Of a stretch of DNA of 64,000 nt, positions 40,997-50,312 are shown one piece after another. The stretch spans positions 1 to 64,000 of the forward strand of contig DATNPL010000195.1 of assembly GCA_036703255.1 (NCBI GenBank), given 5' to 3'. A program made the translations under genes and the position numbers. The stretch comes from Drouetiella sp036703255. GTDB taxonomy: Bacteria > Cyanobacteriota > Cyanobacteriia > Elainellales > Elainellaceae. The notes under the pieces were generated by a model, which was not told where the DNA came from, did no database searches, and was given only the letters and a program-made list of their open reading frames with translations. Each line of letters begins with the position of its first letter. Within the stretch, counting starts at the first letter, position 1.

Positions 40997-42898
40997 ATGG
41001 CTGTGAAAATTGCCGTTCAAAATCCGTTTGCGGGGCAGCTTGTTGCAGAAACTGAGCTGTCTCGACGGATCGTGATTGCCGCCCAAAATTTGGGTTGGGA
41101 GGCGATCGAAGCGCATCATTCAAAAGAGATTCAGGTCTTTCAGCCTGACTTTGTGATTGCGCTGCATAATAATAGCCCCAAACTGTCATCATGTCCGACT
41201 TACGGCTGCATGTGGAACCCGCCTGCTTTCTTTGAAGGTACTGAGAAATACGTCAAGCATGTGTTGAGCTATGACGGCTATTTAACTTCTTCTAAAGCGA
41301 TCGATCGCTGGCTGCATCATCTGCTTTACAACACGCCCAAAGTATTTTTCACTGCGCCATTTTACACAAGCTGCCCCCAGAATTCCTATCAGCCGCCCCA
41401 ACTGGAAAATTTGCGTTTGGCCTATCTAGGATCTAATTGGGATGGTCTAAGATTTCAGGAATTATTCGAGGAATTGGATCGCCAAGACTATATGGAAGTC
41501 TACGGCAATCCTGCGGGTTGGACACACTTAAATCATGCTTATAAAGGTGCTATTCCCTATGATGGGGCAAGCGTTTTACGTACTCTAAACCAAGCTGGAG
41601 TAGGGCTATGTTTGCATCGAGCAGAACATCGCCAAGCGGCGCTGCCCTCTATGCGAATTTTTGAAATTGTGGCATCCGGTGCGATCGCCATTTGTGGCGA
41701 TCATCCGTTTATTCAAGAGACATTTGGAGATAGCGTTCTCTATGTTGATCCCGATGCAAATGCGGCTGCTCAAGTCGAGCAGATCTCTAGCCTGATGCAA
41801 TGGATTAACGCCCATCCTGAAGATGCTTTGGAGCGATCGGCAAAGGCTCATCATATTTTTCTAGAAATCTACGCTCTAGAGAAACTATTGCTCAATTTGT
41901 GGCCTTATCATCAAGCTTTAATTCAGCAAAAGGGATTTGTAGCGATTCAGGAAAATTTGCCTCAGAGTCAGCTTCCTTCTGTTCAAATCATTCTAAGGTG
42001 TGGCGATCGAACTCCTAGCGAACTCGCACACGCACTCCATCAGATTTCGCAACAAACTTATCCTTCCTGTTCCGTTACGCTGGTCAAGTCTACAGATGAG
42101 CCGATCGAGCTAGCCCTAAGCCCCTATTCGCTGTCTATCCATATCGTAGAAGCAGAGCCTTCTAGCTACTCCAGTAGCTCTCTATGGGCAGGATTGCAGG
42201 CGATCGACAGCGACTATTTTATGATTCTAGATGCCTCTTGTTGCATCTATCCCAACCATATTCAAACGCTCATTGGCCTGCTCGATCGCTCAAGTTTATC
42301 TGCTGTCTACTCTGGTGGATTATCTAGCGAATTGTCTCAGGATAGCGATGAAGAATTAATCAACTTTTATCCCTATAATCTTGAGTCGTTTCTGGCTTTT
42401 GAACAGCACTTTGATTTAAGTGGGCTGCTGATGAAGCGATCGCTTTTGGACACTACCTTCCTCAAAGATCCACAGCTCAATCAAGCGGAAGATTTGTGCC
42501 TCCTGCTGCATGTGATCCAGAGAACGCAGTTGCTATTTAGCTATGAGCTGACCTATGCGGCTCGTCCGTTAAAGTCTGAGGCTCTACAGCAAGCAATGCA
42601 AGATTGGTCGAGCGAAATTTCTCGTCTAAAATTCATCTTTTGGCATCAGGAATTTGCTCCTGGAAAAACGCTGCAATCAATGCAGCAATCTCGGCAGGGG
42701 CAACAGCAGCTTAAGGCCAAAATTGAGCAAATGCGATCGCAACTTACTGCTATCACTAAACTCAATCGCCAACTTCAAAACCAATTGCAGGACAGTCAGG
42801 CCAAGGTGTCCGCGATGCAGACCAGCAAGTTTTGGCAATTGCGATCGGCTTGGTTTAAGGCAAAGCGATGGCTGCGGCTAGCCTCAACAGAGGACTGA
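40997..42898 (+). CDS. CgeB-like glycosyltransferase with degenerate GT2 domain and SKFW tail
   Basis: About 633 residues from the ATG at 40997, 2 bp after the previous stop. Residues 1-320 resemble CgeB/family 1 transferases: PSMRIFEIVASGAIAICGDH and PFIQETFGDSVLYVDPD are typical. Residues 330-540 look like a GT-A domain (VQIILRCGDRTPSELAHALH, QAIDSDYFMILDASCCIYPN) with the usual DXD replaced, so it may bind rather than transfer. A coiled coil (about 565-610) follows. The tail AMQTSKFWQLRSAWFKAKRW is shared with the GT4 at 31057-32895. It ends the plus-strand island. Confidence 0.82.
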   Translation: MAVKIAVQNPFAGQLVAETELSRRIVIAAQNLGWEAIEAHHSKEIQVFQPDFVIALHNNSPKLSSCPTYGCMWNPPAFFEGTEKYVKHVLSYDGYLTSSKAIDRWLHHLLYNTPKVFFTAPFYTSCPQNSYQPPQLENLRLAYLGSNWDGLRFQELFEELDRQDYMEVYGNPAGWTHLNHAYKGAIPYDGASVLRTLNQAGVGLCLHRAEHRQAALPSMRIFEIVASGAIAICGDHPFIQETFGDSVLYVDPDANAAAQVEQISSLMQWINAHPEDALERSAKAHHIFLEIYALEKLLLNLWPYHQALIQQKGFVAIQENLPQSQLPSVQIILRCGDRTPSELAHALHQISQQTYPSCSVTLVKSTDEPIELALSPYSLSIHIVEAEPSSYSSSSLWAGLQAIDSDYFMILDASCCIYPNHIQTLIGLLDRSSLSAVYSGGLSSELSQDSDEELINFYPYNLESFLAFEQHFDLSGLLMKRSLLDTTFLKDPQLNQAEDLCLLLHVIQRTQLLFSYELTYAARPLKSEALQQAMQDWSSEISRLKFIFWHQEFAPGKTLQSMQQSRQGQQQLKAKIEQMRSQLTAITKLNRQLQNQLQDSQAKVSAMQTSKFWQLRSAWFKAKRWLRLASTED

Positions 42899-42972
42899 AC
42901 CCACTCCTAAAGTAGAAAGCAATGCAAAATTCTACGGTAGTCTAAAAGGGTAAGGCTTCGCTTGAGCAATTT

Positions 42973-43611
42973 CTATTGCAGACAATCTAATCCCGTAGCA
43001 CCCAAATATTTGGTCAGGTAGGGCGAAAACACCTCATAAATCAGCGTAATCGGGCGACCGTGATGCCAAAACAGGTAGTGCCGTCCCCAAAAGGGGCCAG
43101 ATTGCCCAAAGGCCAGCTCTAGGGCGGGAGAGTGACCATACTGCACACCCTGAATGTCTCGATATAGCTCAGTCCGCGATCGCGCTAGGTTTGCCCAAAT
43201 CGGGATCGAACGATTCTGCAAATATTCATCAACATGGTTGGCTTCCCACCAAGAGGTGGCATAGGCTGTGCGCTGTCCTGAGGCCGTCCTTAGCCAGACC
43301 TGTCGCCGCAGCAACGCTCCAGACAGGGCGCTAATTGGCTCTGGGGCACCATCTGAGCTTTCACCAATCAGAGACATGTCAATGACATCAACCTCGATCG
43401 ATTCCCCCGTCAGAAGCTGCATATGTCGGGTGGGTGAACCATCTCCCAAGAGCAGCATTTGCCAGGGAGGAGCCAACTGCTGGTGAGGTAAGCCAAGCTG
43501 AATCACCTCTTCTCCGGCTTGCCAGAGCGGATGAAGGGCATGCCACTCCGTCGTCGGCATCAGGCTTTTTGTAGGTGTAGAAGCTGAAGTCGCTGGGTTT
43601 GCCAAATTCAA
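42973..43611 (-). CDS. Chorismate lyase (chorismate--pyruvate lyase family)
   Basis: 212 residues from a TTG; an ATG at residue 18 (43560) is an alternative. The DUF98/UbiC-like pattern is visible: LLLGDGSPTRHMQLLTGESI, LLRRQVWLRTASGQRTAYAT, and GPFWGRHYLFWHHGRPITLI with EVFSPYL. In cyanobacteria this enzyme splits chorismate to 4-hydroxybenzoate and pyruvate for plastoquinone synthesis. It therefore uses the end product of the shikimate pathway that starts with the DAHP synthase at 61852. It stands convergent to the polysaccharide island. Confidence 0.85.
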   Translation of the reverse strand: MNLANPATSASTPTKSLMPTTEWHALHPLWQAGEEVIQLGLPHQQLAPPWQMLLLGDGSPTRHMQLLTGESIEVDVIDMSLIGESSDGAPEPISALSGALLRRQVWLRTASGQRTAYATSWWEANHVDEYLQNRSIPIWANLARSRTELYRDIQGVQYGHSPALELAFGQSGPFWGRHYLFWHHGRPITLIYEVFSPYLTKYLGATGLDCLQ

Positions 43612-43732
43612 AGTTGAGTTACAAAACTTTAAGTTCCTATCTGCATGATAGCAGCGAAGGACTAAGGATCAGGGATTAAATAAGGTACACAGAATTCTCT
43701 CCATTCCGCAGTCTGTCGATTAGGATGACGAA

Positions 43733-45853
43733 TTGAATCACAGCTCAACCGCTATTCCCATGCTGATCCCTGCTGACCCGATCGCCCATTACACCCGTGA
43801 GATCGAAGCTGACCCAAACCTGCTGGCCAATTACTGGTATCTGGGGTTGGCTTGGCTGCTGCAAGGCGACGAAGCCGAGGCGCAGACGGTCTGGTTTGCA
43901 GCAGTGACGGCAGCCGCGCCAGAAGTCGTGGAGGCTGGCGTGGCAGATCTGCTAACTATTTTGACGATCGCCGCCACAGAGCAGCTTCAAAGCGGCAAAT
44001 TTCACACAGCCGAGCGCATCTTTTTGCAAAGCCTGGAAATTGATGCCACAGCAGATATCTTTTTGCCGCTGGGCAGCGCCGTGGCTCAGCAAGGCAGATA
44101 TGAGGAAGCGATCGCCCATTGGCAGAGCGCGATCGATCTCCAGCCCCATCAGGCAGAAGCCTACAGGCGACAGGCAGAAGTCTGGCAAAAGCTGGGGCAG
44201 TGGCCAGAGGCGATCGCGGCTTACACAAGCGCCATTGAGTTTACGCAGGGTGAACAGTCCCTGAAAGCCAGCCCTTTCCAACTTGCCGAAACCCACTGCA
44301 ATCTGGGCGGGTGCCTTGGCAAGCTAGGGCATTGGCCAGCCGCCGCCACGCAGTTTCAACAGGCCATCGCCCTCGACCCCGAAAACGCTGCACTCTACGG
44401 AGAGTTGGGTTGGGCGTTACTGCAACAGCAAAACTGGGATGAGGCGATCGTTCAGTTCCGGCAAGCCGTTGCTCTCAAATCTGACTTTGCCCAAACCTAC
44501 TGCCGTTGGGTAGAGGCGAACAGGCAGCAAAGCCCCCCACTACAATCCAATGCTCGGCTGCTGCATTTGCTCTGTCATGCCTCTCCATCCACTGAGCCAC
44601 ACGCAACCTTGAGACATCTGCTGCAAGAGCATAGCCGAGAAAATCACTCAGAGGAGGCGATCGCTTTTCCCCTAACAGCTGAGCCAGAAGCACAGCGGAC
44701 TGAGCCACCGACTGGATTTTATGAAACAACTCGCGATTGGACCAGTCTTGAGCTTAAAGGCGGCACATACAAACCGCTCGATGCTCCCCACTGGATTGCC
44801 CTCACACCTCCCAAAACCCTAGAGGCCGAAATTCACTTTAGCTTTCGGTTTGGGGAAGCGATCGAACTCCCCGAAACCTTTGTGGCTGAAATTCCGCAGG
44901 GGCGATTTTGGCTAAATACTGACCAGACAAGCAGTGCCGTCATCGCACCAGATCATCGGCTGTTGGGCGACCTTTCTGCCGAATTTCCGCTGCTGAGTCC
45001 GCAGCATCCCGATCGCCATCCCAGTCACCATTCGGCTCTAAAACTGCCCTCCCTGCCTCCGGTACAAAAACTTGACGGTACGGTTGTGGTTCTGTCAGGG
45101 CTAACGAACGACCTGTACTTTCACTGGATGCTGGATGTTTTGCCCAAGTGGGACTTGCTACAGCGCAGCGGCCTTGACCTAGACTCTGTTGACACATTTG
45201 TAGTGAGCGATCGCCTGCCTTTTCAGGCTGAGACACTGGCTATGTTGGGTATTCCGCCCCACAAGCGTATGGCAACGGACTCAGTGCTGCATATCGAGGC
45301 GCAGCGGCTCATTGTGCCCTCCTATCCGGGTAGCCCTGCCTGGATGCCTCAATGGGCTTGCCACTGGCTCCAGCATTTACTCAGCCAGACCCCTAGCCCA
45401 GCAGATGCTCGGCCTGCAAAAGGGCGATCGCGCCTGTACATTAGCCGCAGCCAAACCACCAATCGGCGGTTAATCAATGAGGCAGAGGTGATGCATCTGC
45501 TTCAGCCTTTGGGCTTTGAGGCCGTAACCCTAGAATCGCTCTCGGTGCTGGCTCAGGCTGAGCTGCTGTCCCACGCAGAAGTAGTCATTTCGCCCCACGG
45601 GGGTGGCCTGACCAATCTGGCATTTTGCCGACCGGGCACAAAGGTGATTGAGCTATTCGCGCCAGATTATGTTTATCCCTGCTACTGGTTTATCAGCAAT
45701 TTGTTAGGGCTAGAGTATTTCTATCTGGTGGGCAAAACGCCCGCAGGCAGAGGGCTACAGCAGCTTCTCTATCCAGATGCTCGCCTAGCCGACCTGCTGA
45801 TTGATTTAGAAGAGCTGCGATCGCTCCTCCATGCAGCAGCCATCACAGAGTAA
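43733..45853 (+). CDS. TPR-containing family 61 glycosyltransferase
   Basis: 706 residues from a TTG (ATG at residue 10 is possible). Residues 20-280 hold TPR units such as YEEAIAHWQSAIDLQPHQAE, WPAAATQFQQAIALDPENAA and WDEAIVQFRQAVALKSDFAQ. The C-terminal half has GT61 (DUF563) motifs: LSGLTNDLYFHWMLDVLPKW, RLYISRSQTTNRRLINEAEV, VVISPHGGGLTNLAFCRPGT and KVIELFAPDYVYPCYWF. GT61 enzymes transfer pentoses or other sugars to glycans. The fused TPR may recruit a partner. The gene is probably monocistronic. Confidence 0.88.
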   Translation: MNHSSTAIPMLIPADPIAHYTREIEADPNLLANYWYLGLAWLLQGDEAEAQTVWFAAVTAAAPEVVEAGVADLLTILTIAATEQLQSGKFHTAERIFLQSLEIDATADIFLPLGSAVAQQGRYEEAIAHWQSAIDLQPHQAEAYRRQAEVWQKLGQWPEAIAAYTSAIEFTQGEQSLKASPFQLAETHCNLGGCLGKLGHWPAAATQFQQAIALDPENAALYGELGWALLQQQNWDEAIVQFRQAVALKSDFAQTYCRWVEANRQQSPPLQSNARLLHLLCHASPSTEPHATLRHLLQEHSRENHSEEAIAFPLTAEPEAQRTEPPTGFYETTRDWTSLELKGGTYKPLDAPHWIALTPPKTLEAEIHFSFRFGEAIELPETFVAEIPQGRFWLNTDQTSSAVIAPDHRLLGDLSAEFPLLSPQHPDRHPSHHSALKLPSLPPVQKLDGTVVVLSGLTNDLYFHWMLDVLPKWDLLQRSGLDLDSVDTFVVSDRLPFQAETLAMLGIPPHKRMATDSVLHIEAQRLIVPSYPGSPAWMPQWACHWLQHLLSQTPSPADARPAKGRSRLYISRSQTTNRRLINEAEVMHLLQPLGFEAVTLESLSVLAQAELLSHAEVVISPHGGGLTNLAFCRPGTKVIELFAPDYVYPCYWFISNLLGLEYFYLVGKTPAGRGLQQLLYPDARLADLLIDLEELRSLLHAAAITE

Positions 45854-46044
45854 AGCTCTACGCAATCAGGTTAGAAAAAATATTCGTTGGATTTAAGCAC
45901 GTAGCGCTATAAAGCCGCCATAGCAGTTTCTTAGGATCGTTACGGGCAGCAAAATTTTGGCGGCAAACATAGACTTTCTGTAAGGTTGACAGCAAATTTT
46001 GCCAGATAGCCACATACTTCGATAGAAAATGGAAGCATGCATAA

Positions 46045-47040
46045 GTGTCTGACGAAATCATGATCTGGATCACCCTGGCAACTTTAGCGGCTGGATTAGG
46101 ACTTGGGGCAGTAGGCGGCTGGCGGCTCGGACGCAGAAGCCATCAACCGATCGCCCTACCTTCAGCAACGCCTGCATCACTCTCAGTTGAGCAGAATACC
46201 CTAGTAGATCAACTCCGGCAGACCCAGATTGCTTATCACAAGGCAACTGAGATAGAAAAGTTTAAGTCGGGTTTTTTGGCGCGCTCCTCCCATGAGTTGC
46301 GATCGCCCATTAACAGCGTCATCAGCCTGCATCAGCTCATCTTGTCAGATTTATGTGAAGACCCAGCCGAAGAGCGCGAGTTTATTGGTCAAGCCCAAGC
46401 AGCCGCAGAAAAAATGTTGGCATTGCTCGATCGCCTGATTAGCCTGTCAAAAATGAGCTACGGATTAGAACCGCTGCAAACTGAGCCGTTGCGCCTAGAA
46501 GATGTCTTTGCAGAAGTGCAGTACTTTGTTCAGTTGCTGGCTCAAAATCGCAACATTCGCTTAGAGGTTACCCCGCCTGATCCTGACCTTTATGTTCAGG
46601 CAGATCCGCGCTGGCTACGGCAAATCCTGATTAGCCTGATAGATGCACCTCTTTTGCTCATGCAAGAGGGATATATTCGCCTAAAGAGTCAGGTTGATCT
46701 AGAGCGTCAGCAAGTGCAAATTTGGGTCGAGGATGAGCGTCCAGTTGAGTTTTGGCGAGAGTCGAGCGATTTACTAGAGGCTGTCAATGGCAAGAGCCTA
46801 AACCCCAATGTTGTAACCGATCCTCAGCTTGCCAATGCCCAGCTTGTCAAGGCTGAGCTGCAAGAGGCGATTGCCAAAATTCCTTCACCAGGACTCACGC
46901 TTTTAATCATCCAAACCCTGCTAGATGAAATGGCAGGACATCTGGAAATCCTAGAAATACCATCCGAGAGTTCTCCAGAAAATCACCTGACGCGGATTCA
47001 GTGTTCGGTTCCCCTGGCCGATGGGCAAGAAAGTGAATAG
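46045..47040 (+). CDS. Histidine kinase-like protein with degenerate ATPase domain
   Basis: 331 residues from a GTG; an ATG at 46060 is equally likely (MIWITLATLAAGLGLGAVGG). One N-terminal membrane helix (about 7-27) precedes HisKA with the intact phosphoacceptor motif ARSSHELRSPINSVI (about 78-92). The region that should be HATPase keeps the fold length but has lost the signatures: the N box reads LRQILISLIDAPLLLMQEGY, the DXGXG box reads VEDERPVEFWRES, and the GXGLGL box reads SPGLTLLIIQTL. It probably cannot bind ATP and may be phosphorylated by another kinase or serve as a scaffold. Neighbours give no hint. Confidence 0.75.
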   Translation: MSDEIMIWITLATLAAGLGLGAVGGWRLGRRSHQPIALPSATPASLSVEQNTLVDQLRQTQIAYHKATEIEKFKSGFLARSSHELRSPINSVISLHQLILSDLCEDPAEEREFIGQAQAAAEKMLALLDRLISLSKMSYGLEPLQTEPLRLEDVFAEVQYFVQLLAQNRNIRLEVTPPDPDLYVQADPRWLRQILISLIDAPLLLMQEGYIRLKSQVDLERQQVQIWVEDERPVEFWRESSDLLEAVNGKSLNPNVVTDPQLANAQLVKAELQEAIAKIPSPGLTLLIIQTLLDEMAGHLEILEIPSESSPENHLTRIQCSVPLADGQESE

Positions 47041-47108
47041 GCTCACACCTTGCCGAGTATGGCAGGAGAAATCCTCCGCCACACAACAGCTTGAACGACC
47101 CGACGGAC

Positions 47109-48860
47109 TTAGCTGGCCTGATACTGCTCTAAGGTGTGCTTTTCCCAAAGAGATTGATACAGCCCCGGCTGGGCTAGCAGTTCCATATGTGTCCCGATCT
47201 GCACGATCGTCCCCTGATCCATCACCATAATGCGATCGGCTGTGGCCGCTGCCGAAAGCTGGTGAGAGATGAACAGCACCGTTTTGCGGCGCGTCCCTTC
47301 AGAAAGATTTCGCAAGATTTGCGTTGCGGTTTGGTTGTCAACACTAGATAGAGAATCATCCAAAATCAGGATAGGCGCATCCACCAGCAGTGCCCGAGCC
47401 AGCGCCGTCCGCTGCCGCTGCCCGCCTGAAAGCGTGATGCCCCTCTCGCCCACGATCGTTTTGTACTGCTGAGGAAAGTTAAGGATCTCGCCATGAATTT
47501 GCGCAGCCTTAGCAGCCAGCTCCACCTGCGGCTGTTCGCTCACCGGATCGCCATAGCGAACATTATTTTTAATCGTTGTACTAAACAAGAAGCTCTCTTG
47601 CGGCACGTAAGCGATCGCCGCCCGCAGGTCTTGCAAGCGAATCTGGGTAATGTCGTAGCCATCCACAAAAAGCTGACCTGGCGCGACATCCAACAAGCGG
47701 GGCAGGGCATTAGCCAGAGTAGATTTGCCTGAGCCGATTGAACCAACCACGGCGATCGTCTCTCCCGGCTCAATCACAAAATTAATGTCGTTTAGCGCGG
47801 CAGTCGCAGCATCGGGATAGGTGTAGGACAAATGCTGCGCTGTGATCCAGCCTTTCACCTGCTGCCGAGGCAAAACGATCGCATTCTGCACATCCTTGAT
47901 CTGCGGCTCGTTAGACAAAATAGACTCAAGGCGATCGATACTCACTTCACCCCGCTGGTAGGCCGTAATCGTAAACCCTAGCAGTGCTGTCGGAAAGACT
48001 AAATTTTGGGCAAACAGCAGCAGCGCCACAAAGCCGCCCACGCTGATCGTCCCATCGGCGATCGCCCCCACCCCCAGCGCCAGCAGCGCCAACTGGCTGA
48101 TGCTAGCCAAGCCGCGCAGCAGCGGAAACAGGGTATTTTGCGTCTTGGCCAGCTTGAGGTTGCAGGTCAGCATTTGTTGATTGAGCTGATGAAAAGCGCG
48201 ACGTTCATTGTCTTCCTGAGCGTAGATCTTGATCAGCGCCATACCGCTCATATCTTCCTGAATCAGATCGCTCAGGTCAGCATTGGCCTCTTGAACTTGA
48301 AGCTGTTGATTACGAAGACGGTTGCTAAACAACTGCACCAAAATCAAAATACAAGGAAAGATGACGATCGCCACCAGCGTCAGCCAAACGTTAATGCTCA
48401 GCATCGCGGGCAGCGTCAGCGCGTAAGCAAATACCATGTTTGCCAGACTCAACACCGCAAAACCCAGCAAACGGCGAATATTATCCACATCGCTGGTGGC
48501 ACGGCTGATCAAATCTCCGGGCGTATTCACGGCAAAATAGCTTGGCTCAAGCGTCAGCAGATGGTTAAAAATCTTCTGCTTTAGGTCAAACTCGACCTGC
48601 CGACCCACCCCAAACAACAGCGTCCGAGAAGACATCCTCACGAGCCACATGAGAGAGGCCAGGATTAAAATCAGCACCGCGTAAAAAATCACCCGCTCCA
48701 TCGTGAAGGTGGCTTGCAGCTCATCCAGCCCGTCCCGAATCAGCAGCGGAATATAGACTGCTAGCCCATTGACGACCAATAAAGACAGAATCCCCAAGGC
48801 GGCTTGCCGCCAGTGGGGACGCATATAGGCAACCAGTTTTTGTAGTCGTGCATCAGCCAT
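47109..48860 (-). CDS. ABC exporter, fused permease and ATPase
   Basis: 583 residues from an ATG. Residues 15-300 are a six-helix type I exporter membrane domain. Residues 335-575 are the nucleotide-binding domain: Walker A VGSIGSGKST (about 375-384), Q-loop AYVPQESFLFS, signature LSGGQRQRTALARALL (about 477-492), Walker B PILILDDSLSSVD, and the switch His in FISHQLS. It should work as a homodimer exporting lipid, peptide or a drug-like substrate. The substrate cannot be read. The DUF218 gene lies 32 bp upstream, same strand, so they may be cotranscribed. Confidence 0.93.
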   Translation of the reverse strand: MADARLQKLVAYMRPHWRQAALGILSLLVVNGLAVYIPLLIRDGLDELQATFTMERVIFYAVLILILASLMWLVRMSSRTLLFGVGRQVEFDLKQKIFNHLLTLEPSYFAVNTPGDLISRATSDVDNIRRLLGFAVLSLANMVFAYALTLPAMLSINVWLTLVAIVIFPCILILVQLFSNRLRNQQLQVQEANADLSDLIQEDMSGMALIKIYAQEDNERRAFHQLNQQMLTCNLKLAKTQNTLFPLLRGLASISQLALLALGVGAIADGTISVGGFVALLLFAQNLVFPTALLGFTITAYQRGEVSIDRLESILSNEPQIKDVQNAIVLPRQQVKGWITAQHLSYTYPDAATAALNDINFVIEPGETIAVVGSIGSGKSTLANALPRLLDVAPGQLFVDGYDITQIRLQDLRAAIAYVPQESFLFSTTIKNNVRYGDPVSEQPQVELAAKAAQIHGEILNFPQQYKTIVGERGITLSGGQRQRTALARALLVDAPILILDDSLSSVDNQTATQILRNLSEGTRRKTVLFISHQLSAAATADRIMVMDQGTIVQIGTHMELLAQPGLYQSLWEKHTLEQYQAS

Positions 48861-48892
48861 GTTGAGAGGAGAGGGTTGAGATACTCCCTAGC

Positions 48893-49984
48893 TTACACAC
48901 CCAGCGGATCAGTCAGCCAGCCCCGCAGGAAATAGTAGACGGTTGCCAGATACTCATCTACAACGCGACTGCTAATCACCAAAGCTTCGGCGCTTGGAAT
49001 CAGATCCGTCAGCGCCGCCAGTCGCAGCCCTGCCTGACTCTGAAACACATAGAAATCTGTGGGTTTGGGAATGATGCCAAAATTGAGTCGGGCGAAGGTA
49101 GAGGCCGTTCGCCTTAGCCCCAAGGCCGGAGTCACAAGCTGAATGGGAATCCGTGACCCAGAAGCAGCGGCACCAGTCGGCACTTCTTGAATCGAGCCGT
49201 TATCGCAGGTGGCATACAGACGGCAGTTGTCACTCACATCACCTGGACTGAGGATTTTACGCACGGCGATCGCACTGCTGCGCGGATCAACGCCATCCGT
49301 CTCAATTCGTACCTGTGACCCATCTACCCCCGCCCGCTGCACCAAAAAGTTAGTAATCACATCGGTTGAGGTGACATCGGGCTGAGCCAGAATCGGCTGT
49401 GGCCCCGCACTGACAATCACGAGTGGCGTATTGCCCCGCGATCGCTGCTCGGCATAGAGCTGTCCTGCATACAGCAGCCGAGACTGAAGCGTCACGCTCA
49501 GACCATCGGCAATGTTGCTCAACTGCGATCGCAGCCGATAAGCCGGATTGCTGGGCGTCGTGCCATCTCCCAAAACCACAATGGCAGGCACATCGCGATC
49601 GGTCGGACGCTGGCTCAGTTCCAGTGCCGATTTCTGCTCCGTTTGCGCTGTCAGAAGGTAGGCGGTCAGGGGCAAGCTGGCAATGAGCAAAATAATCAGG
49701 GCGGCCATCACCTGCGAACCATCCACTTTTTTCGTCCCTACCCGCACCGAAGAGGCCAGGAGAATCAGCACCAGCCCCAGAGGCCGCAACGGAAAGGAGA
49801 TCACACCCCAGAGTACGCCAACAGTTTTATTGGTGGGGTCTAAAAAGGCAAGCACCATGAGCAGCACCAGCACTAACCCACCCAACCATGTCAAATATCG
49901 CCGATCGATCCAGGTCAGCAATACGAAACGCACCAGGAAATAAATTCCTACCAGAACAAGAATTTGAGTGATCAGTTCAAACAT
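48893..49984 (-). CDS. Membrane-anchored DUF218 (YdcF/ElyC/SanA-like) protein
   Basis: 363 residues from an ATG. Four hydrophobic segments fill residues 1-115. The DUF218 domain (about 130-300) starts with DVPAIVVLGDGTTPSN, a variant of the family VVLGGG motif, followed by RLLYAGQLYAEQRSRGNTPL, VIVSAG and TDGVDPRSSAIAVRKIL. Members act in envelope polysaccharide or peptidoglycan precursor metabolism, with unclear chemistry. The C-terminal part (FYVFQSQAGLRLAALTDLIP) is also family-like. It lies just upstream of the ABC exporter gene. Confidence 0.82.
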   Translation of the reverse strand: MFELITQILVLVGIYFLVRFVLLTWIDRRYLTWLGGLVLVLLMVLAFLDPTNKTVGVLWGVISFPLRPLGLVLILLASSVRVGTKKVDGSQVMAALIILLIASLPLTAYLLTAQTEQKSALELSQRPTDRDVPAIVVLGDGTTPSNPAYRLRSQLSNIADGLSVTLQSRLLYAGQLYAEQRSRGNTPLVIVSAGPQPILAQPDVTSTDVITNFLVQRAGVDGSQVRIETDGVDPRSSAIAVRKILSPGDVSDNCRLYATCDNGSIQEVPTGAAASGSRIPIQLVTPALGLRRTASTFARLNFGIIPKPTDFYVFQSQAGLRLAALTDLIPSAEALVISSRVVDEYLATVYYFLRGWLTDPLGV

Positions 49985-50187
49985 TGCGACCCTCTCTTAC
50001 ACCACCCATACAAAACCTGCCTAATTAAAGCTGCATATTTAGCGTATTGGACTAGCCTTGTTTAACTGTAATCAAACTCTGCTCAAATCAATCACCTAAA
50101 AGAAAATTAATTTAAGAAATTTTAGGATCGCCTGATGAAATTTAGGGTTTGGAGCCTGAGTTCGTTCACCCTGGATCAAGATACGCC

Positions 50188-50214
50188 AAAAAAAAGGGCG
50201 AGATTTTCTCACCC
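50188..50214 (-). terminator. Intrinsic terminator of the sugar transferase gene
   Basis: GGGCGAGA (50196-50203) pairs with TCTCACCC (50207-50214). In minus-strand reading the stem is followed by eight T residues. It begins about 100 bp after the stop of the sugar transferase gene. The rest of 49985-50312 holds nothing recognisable. Confidence 0.8.
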
Positions 50215-50312
50215 AACCGACGTATGAACGCTCAATATGAAAGTTTTCTGCTCTCAGGTTTGCAAGATTTCCCTCACTCTACTCAACCCGAAACCCTCTA
50301 ATGAAGCGGCTA

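Noticed and set aside
31057..43000. Considered a defence or prophage island because of clustered unusual fusions
   Set aside because: All recognisable domains are glycan enzymes; no integrase, nuclease, toxin or phage gene is present.
46045..47040. Considered as a circadian SasA-type kinase
   Set aside because: No KaiB-like N-terminal domain is present; there is a membrane helix instead and the ATPase motifs are lost.
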